From the NCBI GenBank assembly GCA_945878375.1, contig CAMDWG010000001.1, positions 310,001 through 374,000 of the forward strand: a stretch of DNA of 64,000 nucleotides, written 5' to 3'. How positions within the stretch are numbered: the stretch's first letter is position 1; every line of letters begins with the position of its first letter. Positions 29,635 to 36,614 of this stretch are shown one piece after another. The notes under the pieces were generated by a model. That model saw only the letters and a program-made list of their open reading frames with translations. It was not told the DNA's origin and searched no databases. The DNA is from Roseomonas mucosa (GTDB lineage: Bacteria > Pseudomonadota > Alphaproteobacteria > Acetobacterales > Acetobacteraceae). A program made the translations under genes and the position numbers.

Positions 29635-30975
29635 ATGGCCTCCCCCGCACCCGCGTTCGACGACGCAGACCCCACCTTCGCCGAGCTTCTCGCCGGCCGT
29701 CTCCACCTGACCATGAACGCCCAGGACGGGCTGACGATGGAGGATGTGCCGCTTGCCCGCATCGCGGCGGAGGTCGGCACGCCGAGCTGGGTCTATTCCG
29801 CCGCCACGCTCCGCCGCCGCTTCCACGCGCTGCGCGGCGCGCTGGATGACGCACGGACCGGCGCGGAGATCCATTTCGCAGTGAAGGCGAACCCCAACCT
29901 CGCCGTGCTGCGGACTCTGGCAGCCGAAGGCGCGGGCGCCGACATCGTCTCCGAAGGCGAATTGCGGCTGGCATTGGCCGCCGGGATCGCGCCGGGCCAC
30001 ATCGTCTATTCGGGCGTCGGCAAGTCGCTGCCGGAATTGCGCTTCGCCCTGTCGCAGGGTGTCGGCCAGATCAATGCCGAAAGCGCGGAGGAGGTCGAGA
30101 TGATCTCCGCCATCGCCACCGCGCTCGGCGTCACCGCCCAGGTCGCGCTGCGCGTGAACCCGGATGTGGATGCGAAGACCCACGCCAAGATCACCACCGG
30201 CAAGAGCGAGAACAAGTTCGGCGTCGCCATCGCCGATGCCCCCGCGCTCTATGCGCGGATGGCCGCGACGCCGGGCATCCGTCCCGTGGGCGTCGCCGTG
30301 CATATCGGCAGCCAGATCACCTCCGGCATGGACGCCTATGCCACGGCCTACCGCGCGCTGGCCGATCTGGTGCGCGACCTGCGCGGGCAGGGGCTGGAGG
30401 TGGAGCGGGTCGATTGCGGCGGCGGGCTCGGCATTCCCTATCGCCACGAACCGGCCCCGCCGCCGGCGGCGCTGGCGGGCGCGATCAAGGGCGCGCTCGG
30501 CAATCTCGGCGTGAAGCTGATGGTGGAGCCGGGGCGCTGGATCTGCGGCCCGGCCGGGGTGCTGATCTCCTCCGTCATCCTGTCCAAGACCACCGCCGGG
30601 CGGCGCTTCGTGATCCTGGATGCCGCGATGAACGATCTGGTCCGCCCGGCGATGTATGAGGCCTGGCACGGCATCGTCCCGGTCTCGCCGGTCGATGCCG
30701 TCGCCCCCGTCTCGCCCTGCGACGTGGTGGGGCCGGTCTGCGAGACCGGCGACACCTTCGCGCGAAATCGTGGCCTTCCTTCCCTCGAACCGGCTAGCCT
30801 TGTCGCGTTCCTCGATGCGGGGGCCTACGGAGCGTCCATGAGCAGCACCTACAACGCCCGCCCGCTGGCTGCCGAGGTGCTGGTGGATGGCGACCGCTTC
30901 GCCGTGGTGCGCGAACGCCAGACGCAGGATGCGCTGCTGGCCGGGCAGCGCCTGCCGGGCTGGCTCGCCGGGTGA
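29635..30975 (+). CDS. lysA: Diaminopimelate decarboxylase
   Basis: 446 residues, fold-type III PLP enzyme. PLP lysine in FAVKANPN (K84), the Gly-rich DCGGGLGIPY motif, EPGRW near 305, and the second-subunit catalytic Cys in CETGDTF. It converts meso-diaminopimelate to lysine. A GAGAGG ribosome site precedes the ATG. The stop overlaps the GTG start of the DUF4175 gene. Confidence 0.96.
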   Translation: MASPAPAFDDADPTFAELLAGRLHLTMNAQDGLTMEDVPLARIAAEVGTPSWVYSAATLRRRFHALRGALDDARTGAEIHFAVKANPNLAVLRTLAAEGAGADIVSEGELRLALAAGIAPGHIVYSGVGKSLPELRFALSQGVGQINAESAEEVEMISAIATALGVTAQVALRVNPDVDAKTHAKITTGKSENKFGVAIADAPALYARMAATPGIRPVGVAVHIGSQITSGMDAYATAYRALADLVRDLRGQGLEVERVDCGGGLGIPYRHEPAPPPAALAGAIKGALGNLGVKLMVEPGRWICGPAGVLISSVILSKTTAGRRFVILDAAMNDLVRPAMYEAWHGIVPVSPVDAVAPVSPCDVVGPVCETGDTFARNRGLPSLEPASLVAFLDAGAYGASMSSTYNARPLAAEVLVDGDRFAVVRERQTQDALLAGQRLPGWLAG

Positions 30976-33626
30976 AGGGTCCCGCACCCCTCCCGCCAGG
31001 GGCGCGGACAGGCCCGCTTGCGGCGCTGGGGCGCCGCCGGGCGCTCGCCCGGCTCGCCCTGGCCTGGGAAGCGGTGTGGCCCGCCATCTGGCCGGGCCTC
31101 GGGGTGCTTGGCCTTTATCTGACCATCGCCCTGCTCGGGCTGCCGCTGCTGCTGCCCGGCTGGGCGCGGCTGGTGCTGGCCGCCGGCTTCGCCGCGGCGC
31201 TCGGCATCGCGCTGCATCGCGGGCTGCGCGGCCTGCGCTGGCCGGGGGAGGCCCCGGCCGACCGGCGGCTGGAACGCGACTCAGATCTGCCCCACCGGCC
31301 GCTCGCGGCGCTGACCGACAGGCCCGCCGCCTCGGACCCGCTGGCGCTGGCGGTCTGGCAGGTGCATCGGGATCGCGCGCTCGCCTCGGTCACCCGGCTA
31401 CGCGTGGGCCTGCCGCGGCCGGGGCTGGCGCGGCGCGACCCGATCGCGCTGCGCGCCGCGCTGGGCCTGTCGCTGCTGGCCGCCCTGGTCATCGCCGGGC
31501 CGGAGGCGCCGGAGCGCCTGCGCCGCGCCCTGCTGCCGCCTGCCACCATCGCCGCACAGCCCGCGCCGCTGCGGATCGAGGGCTGGATCACCCCACCCGC
31601 CTATACCGGCGCCGCCCCCATCTTCCTCGACCCCGCGGGCGGCGCGCTGTCCGTCCCCGCCGGCAGCCGGCTGCAGGTGGCGCTGTCGGGGGGCGACGGC
31701 GGGGTGCCGGAATTGCGGCTCGGCACCGACGCCCAGCCCTTCCGCGCGCTGGACAGCCGCTCCTTCGGCACCGAGGCGATGCTGGAGGAAGGCGCGCAAC
31801 TTCTCATCCGCCGCGACCAGCGGGATGTCGCGTCCTGGTCGCTGACGGTGCAGGCCGATGCCCCGCCTCGCGCCTGGTTCGCGGAGACGCCCGGCCGCGC
31901 CCAGCGCGGCCTCGGCATCCGGCTGCCCTGGCGGGCCGAGGATGATTGGGGCGTCGTCGCCCTGGTCGCGGAGATCCGCCTGAAGGCCAGGCCCGCCGCG
32001 CCGCCACACGTCATCGACCTGCCGCTGCCCGCCGGCCAGGCACGCCAGGTGCGGGGCCTTTCCGCGCCCGATCTCTCCGCCCATCCCTGGGCGGGGCTGG
32101 AGGTGGAGATCCGGCTGCGCGCCCGCGACGGCGCGGGGCAGGAGGGAGCGTCGGACAGCGCAGCCCTCGCTTTACCGGAACGCGGCTTCACCCACCCGGT
32201 CGCCCAGCAGGTGATCGCGCTGCGGAAAGCGCTGTCGCTCGACCCGACCGCGCGGGCGCTGGCACGGCGGGAGTTGGACCGCATAGGCAACGCGCCCGAG
32301 GCCTTCGAACACGACACCACCACCTTCCTGGCACTTCGCATCGCCCGCCACCGCCTGACCCGTGACCGGCGGCCGGAGGCGGTGGGGGAAGCGCAGGAGA
32401 TCCTGTGGGAGATCGCGATCACGCTGGAGGAAGGCCGCGCCGAGCGCACCGCCCGCGCCTTGGCCGCCGCCCGGCAGGAGCTGCGCGAGGCCTTGCAGGA
32501 AGCCCAGCGCCAGCAGCAGGACCAGCCGCAGAACGGCGAACAGGCTCAACGCGACCCCGCCCAGCGCGCCGAGACCGAACGCCGGATCCAGGAACTGCGC
32601 GACGCCATCCGCCGCCACCTGGAATCCCTCGCCGAACGCCTGCAGCGTGAGAATGCGGAAGCGATCCCCTTCGATCCGCAGAACCGCCTGATGGACCGCC
32701 GCGACCTGGATCGCCGCACCGACCGGATGCGGGAGGCCAATCGCCAGGACCGCCCCCAGGACGCCGAGCGGGAGCTGGCGGAGCTGGAGGAGATGCTGCG
32801 CGGCCTGGAGGAAGGCCGCACCGCCCGCAATGAGCAGCAGGAACGCCAGCGCCAGCAGCGCGAACGTGGCCAGCAGCAGATGGGCGTGGTGCAGGACATG
32901 GTGCAGCGCCAGACCCGCATGCTCGACAGCGGCCACCGCCGCGCGGATGCCGAGGCGGCGCGGCGGGACGCCGAGCGCCGCGCGGAATTGCAACAGCGCC
33001 GCACCCCCTGGAACCAGCCCGACCCGCAGCAGCAACAGCAGCAGCAGCAGCTTCGCGCCGCGCAGGAGCGTGAAGCCCGCGCCGAGGCGGACCGCGAGGC
33101 GCGCACCCAGCGCGCGCTGCGTCGCGCGCTGGGTGAGGTGATGCAGCAATTCGGGGACCTGACCGGGCAGGTACCCGCCCAGCTGGGCCGCGCCGACCAG
33201 GCGATGCGGGACGCACAGGACCAGCTGGGCGAAGGCCACGACGCGCGGGACGCCCAGCAGCGTGCGATCCGGGAATTGGTGGAAGGCGCGCGCCAGATGG
33301 CGCAGCAGATGCAGCGCCAATTCGGCCAGCAGGACGGCGAGGGCGAGCAGGAGGGCGAAGAGCCCGGCGAGATGATGGGCGAAGGCGAGGGCCAGGGCGA
33401 CGGCCAGGACCAGGCCCAGGAACAGGGCGGCGGCCGCGACCCGCTGGGCCGCCGCACGCGGGAGACGCAAGGCGCCCAGGATGCCGGCAGCGACACAAGC
33501 GTGCCGGATGAGGCCGAGCAGCTGCGGACCCGCCGCCTGCAGGACGAGCTGCGCCGCCGCGGCGCGGAGCGCGAGCGGCCGCAGGAGGAACTGGACTACA
33601 TCGACCGCCTGCTGCGGCGCTTCTGA
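30972..33626 (+). CDS. DUF4175 / TIGR02302 family membrane protein
   Basis: 884 residues starting with GTG overlapping the lysA stop. Two or three N-terminal membrane segments (about 35-75 and 155-175), an extracytoplasmic region with beta-like character (about 200-400), and a long C-terminal half dominated by Gln, Arg and Glu (coiled-coil-like, with Gln runs and a Gly-Glu-Gln-rich low-complexity tail near 780-860). This layout defines the alphaproteobacterial TIGR02302 family, whose function is unknown. The CAG-type Gln run is prone to length change. Confidence 0.88.
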   Translation: MKGPAPLPPGARTGPLAALGRRRALARLALAWEAVWPAIWPGLGVLGLYLTIALLGLPLLLPGWARLVLAAGFAAALGIALHRGLRGLRWPGEAPADRRLERDSDLPHRPLAALTDRPAASDPLALAVWQVHRDRALASVTRLRVGLPRPGLARRDPIALRAALGLSLLAALVIAGPEAPERLRRALLPPATIAAQPAPLRIEGWITPPAYTGAAPIFLDPAGGALSVPAGSRLQVALSGGDGGVPELRLGTDAQPFRALDSRSFGTEAMLEEGAQLLIRRDQRDVASWSLTVQADAPPRAWFAETPGRAQRGLGIRLPWRAEDDWGVVALVAEIRLKARPAAPPHVIDLPLPAGQARQVRGLSAPDLSAHPWAGLEVEIRLRARDGAGQEGASDSAALALPERGFTHPVAQQVIALRKALSLDPTARALARRELDRIGNAPEAFEHDTTTFLALRIARHRLTRDRRPEAVGEAQEILWEIAITLEEGRAERTARALAAARQELREALQEAQRQQQDQPQNGEQAQRDPAQRAETERRIQELRDAIRRHLESLAERLQRENAEAIPFDPQNRLMDRRDLDRRTDRMREANRQDRPQDAERELAELEEMLRGLEEGRTARNEQQERQRQQRERGQQQMGVVQDMVQRQTRMLDSGHRRADAEAARRDAERRAELQQRRTPWNQPDPQQQQQQQQLRAAQEREARAEADREARTQRALRRALGEVMQQFGDLTGQVPAQLGRADQAMRDAQDQLGEGHDARDAQQRAIRELVEGARQMAQQMQRQFGQQDGEGEQEGEEPGEMMGEGEGQGDGQDQAQEQGGGRDPLGRRTRETQGAQDAGSDTSVPDEAEQLRTRRLQDELRRRGAERERPQEELDYIDRLLRRF

Positions 33627-33639
33627 CGCGCCGCTTGCG

Positions 33640-34611
33640 TCACGCCTTCCCGCTGACCTCCGCCCGCTCGAAACGGAAGCCGAGGTTGCAGAACTCGCAG
33701 GTCATGGTGATCGCACCGTCCTCGGCCATGTGGTCCAGGTCGTCCTGGGGGAAGCCTTCCAGCACCTGGGCCAGCCGCGCGCGGGAACAGCGGCAGCCAT
33801 AGGACAGCGCGCGCGGCCGATCGAGGGCGAGGCCCTCGGCATGGAACAGGCGGTGCAGCAGCCGTTCGCCGGTCAGGGTGTCGTCCAGCAATTCCTCGGC
33901 GGTGATGGTGCCGGCGAGCGCGGTGGCGGTGCGCCAGGCATCGTCCAGCGCCTCGGCATCCGCCTGGGGATCGACGCCGCCTTCGCCTGCCACACGTTCG
34001 ATCACCAGCGCGGCGGCGCGCCAGCCGGCCTCGGTGCGGGCGCAGGCCAGGTGGACCTGGCTCTGCAGCTGTTCCGAGGTGCGGAAATAGGTGCCGGTCA
34101 TCTCCGCCAGCGTCTCGCCCTCGATGGGCACGATGCCCTGGTAGCGGTCCATCTCCGGGCCCTGGTCGCAGGTGAAGGCCAGGTAGCCGGAGCCGAGCAG
34201 CGCCTTCGCGGTGGGCGGGGCGGCATCGGTCAGCAGGGCAGCGAGCTTCTCGGGCTCGGCGCGGGCATAGCCGCGCAGCGCGCCGGCCTCGGTGCAATCG
34301 GCCAGCAGCATCGGGACCGCGCCATCGCCCTTCGCCTGCAGGCTGAAGGAGCCGCGGAACTTCAGCGCGGTGGCCAGCGCCGCGGTCAGCGCCATGGCCT
34401 GGCCCATCAGCGCCAGCACGGCCGGGTCCTGGGCGTCGTGGCGGGACAGCAGGGCTTCCGCCAGCGGGCCGAGGCGCACCAGACGGCCGCGCACAGGCTT
34501 CAGGTTCAGGTGGAAAGGCTGCACGCCACGGGGCACCACCAGATCCGGCACCGGCGGCCGATCATGATTGAGGAAGGCGGGCGTGGCCGAGGGCAGGGTC
34601 GGATCGGTCAA
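33640..34611 (-). CDS. hslO: Hsp33 redox-regulated chaperone
   Basis: 323 residues. The Hsp33 core is followed by the C-terminal zinc switch: YGCRCSRAR (CxC) and TCEFCNLGF (CxxC) four-Cys cluster. Oxidation releases zinc and activates holdase function. No suitable ATG exists near the conserved N-terminus, so a TTG at 34611 is proposed. In many alphaproteobacteria hslO follows argD-argF; here it is about 7 kb away from them on the opposite strand. Confidence 0.93.
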   Translation of the reverse strand: MTDPTLPSATPAFLNHDRPPVPDLVVPRGVQPFHLNLKPVRGRLVRLGPLAEALLSRHDAQDPAVLALMGQAMALTAALATALKFRGSFSLQAKGDGAVPMLLADCTEAGALRGYARAEPEKLAALLTDAAPPTAKALLGSGYLAFTCDQGPEMDRYQGIVPIEGETLAEMTGTYFRTSEQLQSQVHLACARTEAGWRAAALVIERVAGEGGVDPQADAEALDDAWRTATALAGTITAEELLDDTLTGERLLHRLFHAEGLALDRPRALSYGCRCSRARLAQVLEGFPQDDLDHMAEDGAITMTCEFCNLGFRFERAEVSGKA

Positions 34612-34995
34612 GGCGGAATACCCGGCGCGTTGGGGAAGAAGCGAGGGCGCTAGATAGAGCAGATCGCGGTGGAGCGTGAATCCGCTCTGCGGGCGGTTGG
34701 GGGGTGGCCTCCGCGGGTCCGATGCGGAATCGGTACAAAAAAAGACCCAACAAATGGTAAATACATATTTTTTCGACGAAACGCGCAGAATTCGCTTGGC
34801 CTGCGAATCGTTTCGGTTCACTATGTCGCTCGGGCTCACGCGTGGTGTCCCTCAAGCCGCCCCGAGGATCGGGGCCGAACCAACCCCCAGGATGGAGGAC
34901 GCTGTGACCCCCCCCAGGCCCCCGCATCGCGCGGCGCTGGCGCGCACCCCGATGCCACGGCTCGCAGCCGCAGCCCTGGACTGTCGCCTGGCGCC
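34612..34995. other. Intergenic region with AT-rich island
   Basis: 384 bases between hslO and the next rightward gene. Bases roughly 34725-34830 are strikingly AT-rich for this genome, with A and T runs. No convincing gene is present, since the frames that cross it change character abruptly. The island probably holds the hslO promoter, perhaps with a divergent one. Confidence 0.5.
34777..34815. promoter_or_regulatory. Two-part stem-loop in the AT-rich island
   Basis: CGAAACG (34777-34783) pairs with CGTTTCG (34809-34815), and ATTCGC (34790-34795) pairs with GCGAAT (34803-34808), leaving a one-sided six-base bulge and a seven-base loop. It could be an operator or RNA structure upstream of hslO. 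Confidence 0.4.
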
Positions 34996-35400
34996 ATGCT
35001 GACCCCGGTGCCGCTCTCCGCCATGATCACGGCCCTGCCCCAGGCGCTCGGGCCGGAATTGCTGCCAGGCTGGGCCTGGGTCGGCCAGGGGGCCGGGCCT
35101 TGGGCCGCCCCGGTACTGGGCTTGGCGATGATGGCCGCGCTGGCGGGCTTCCCGCTGCTGGCCGCCGCAAGGGCGCTCGCGCCGCAGCCTGAACCACCCG
35201 AAAGCTGGGCGGAGGCGTTGGACCGGAAGGTCTCGGCGATCTGCGTCTTGGCCTTCGCGGTGCTGGGCGGGCTCTGCGGCGGGCTGGCCCTGGCCGCCTG
35301 GCTGGCGCAGGGACAGGTGGCCGTGCTTGGCCTGGGCGTGGCGGGGACGGCCTTCCTCTCCGCCGCGCAGGTCACGGCCGGCCAGGCGCTGCGGCGGTAG
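34996..35400 (+). CDS. Hypothetical two- to three-span membrane protein
   Basis: 134 residues with hydrophobic stretches at about 35-55, 75-95 and 100-122 and a short charged loop (PEPPESWAEALDRK) between the first two. I do not recognise a family. The ATG at 34996 is chosen as the first in a frame with sensible composition, though its ribosome site is poor. It converges on the DUF3035 gene. Confidence 0.5.
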   Translation: MLTPVPLSAMITALPQALGPELLPGWAWVGQGAGPWAAPVLGLAMMAALAGFPLLAAARALAPQPEPPESWAEALDRKVSAICVLAFAVLGGLCGGLALAAWLAQGQVAVLGLGVAGTAFLSAAQVTAGQALRR

Positions 35401-35435
35401 GGCGCGGCGTCAAGCCCGATGGCGGGCTGGGCAGG

Positions 35436-35990
35436 TCAACTGCCCGTCAGCATTTCCCACAAGCTCCGCTGACGCGGCTGGACGATCGGGGTCTGGCCAT
35501 CGGTCTGATCACGGCCGAGCGCCGCATTCTCCCGCAGGCGCTGGGCTTCGCGGGCGGGATCGACGGCGATGCCCGCGGGGCCCGCCGGACGCCAGAACAT
35601 CAGCGTGTCCACCACGCCGCGCGGCGGGGCATCCAGCCGCAGGCTTTCCTCATCCACACGACGGCGGATGCCGGCCTCGGCCGGCGCGCCGGCCTGGGCG
35701 ACCAGGGCGCGTTCCGCCGCGCTCGGCTGGGTCGCTGCCGTGCCGGGGGCGAGGATCGCGGATGCCGTGCGGCTGTCCTGCGGGCGGGGGCTGCCGGGGG
35801 TGGGCACCGGCAAGTCACCAAGCCGCGGCGGCACCGAGAGCGGCGCGCGGGTGGTCACCTGGAACTCATCCGGCGGATCGCGGGTGAAGCCCAGGCTGCG
35901 GGAGGTGTCGGCGCCGCAGCCGGCCAACGCCAGCAGAAGCGGCGCAGCCAGGGTCAGCGCGGCGCGCGGGTTGGGGCGAGGCATGCTCAT
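35436..35990 (-). CDS. DUF3035 lipoprotein
   Basis: 184 residues. Signal peptide with lipobox LAGC (Cys at about 25), then GFTRDPPDEFQVTTRAPLSVPP, which is the hallmark of DUF3035. The rest is polar and probably unstructured. The family is typically encoded just after lspA in alphaproteobacteria, as here (start overlaps the lspA stop), and its function is not known. Confidence 0.88.
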   Translation of the reverse strand: MSMPRPNPRAALTLAAPLLLALAGCGADTSRSLGFTRDPPDEFQVTTRAPLSVPPRLGDLPVPTPGSPRPQDSRTASAILAPGTAATQPSAAERALVAQAGAPAEAGIRRRVDEESLRLDAPPRGVVDTLMFWRPAGPAGIAVDPAREAQRLRENAALGRDQTDGQTPIVQPRQRSLWEMLTGS

Positions 35991-36484
35991 GGGGATGAAG
36001 CCTTAACGCTGCCGGACGGCCGGAACAAGGCATCCGCGACCAGGACCAGCACTCCGACCACGATCGCGGCATCCGCCACGTTGAAGACGTACCAGTGCCA
36101 GCCGAAGGCGTGGGCGTCGAAGAAATCCGCCACCGCCCCGAAGCGCAGCCGGTCGATGACATTGCCGACCGCCCCGCCGACCACGGCGCCCAGGGCCAGC
36201 GCGGTCATGCGGTTCTCCGCCCGCGCCATCCAGCGCAGCAGCACACCGGCGATGACCAGCGCGACCGCCCCCAGCGCGAACTGCGTCCAGGCCGCGTCGC
36301 CGGACAGCAGGCCGAAGGTGACGCCGCGGTTCCACACCATTGTCAGGTCGAAGCCGAAGGGCCCGACCTCCACCAGCGGGATATGCCCCACGATCGGCAG
36401 GTGGAGCACGAACAGCATGTAGTGCTTGGACGCCTGGTCAGCCGCCAGGATCGCCGCCGCCAGGATCAGCCCGAGGCGCAGCAT
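35987..36484 (-). CDS. lspA: Lipoprotein signal peptidase
   Basis: 165 residues with four membrane segments. The two catalytic Asp motifs are visible: GNVIDRLRFGAVADF and FNVADAAI, with N-terminal ADQASK. It cleaves prolipoprotein signal peptides after lipidation and would process the several lipoproteins in this window. ATG at 36484 is chosen because the upstream sequence lies in a repeat. It is downstream of ileS on the same strand with a 130-base repeat-containing gap. Confidence 0.95.
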   Translation of the reverse strand: MLRLGLILAAAILAADQASKHYMLFVLHLPIVGHIPLVEVGPFGFDLTMVWNRGVTFGLLSGDAAWTQFALGAVALVIAGVLLRWMARAENRMTALALGAVVGGAVGNVIDRLRFGAVADFFDAHAFGWHWYVFNVADAAIVVGVLVLVADALFRPSGSVKASSP

Positions 36485-36530
36485 CAGCGTAGGCACCCCA
36501 CTGCTCGCTCCCCCGCGACAGCGGAGGATA

Positions 36531-36608
36531 CTCCCTCTCCCGCGGGAGCGGGGGGCCGGCGCACTGCGCCGGCGCCGAAGGTTGGTCGGGGAGGGGGCAC
36601 GACCGACC
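36531..36608. repeat. Divergent partial copy of the GC-rich dispersed repeat
   Basis: Contains CTCCCTCTCCCGCGGGAG at its left, a CCGGCGC-ACT-GCGCCGG hairpin (36556-36572) in the middle, and a right end GGGAGGGGGCACGACC-like sequence (to 36608) shared with the copies at 29438 and 55894. It lies between ileS and lspA. Confidence 0.6.
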
Positions 36609-36614
36609 GCCCCA

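Noticed and set aside
34676-35002. 108-codon rightward frame through the AT-rich island
   Set aside because: Composition changes abruptly from the GC-rich ends to the island, with no ribosome site and no similarity that I recognise. It is better explained as regulatory DNA.
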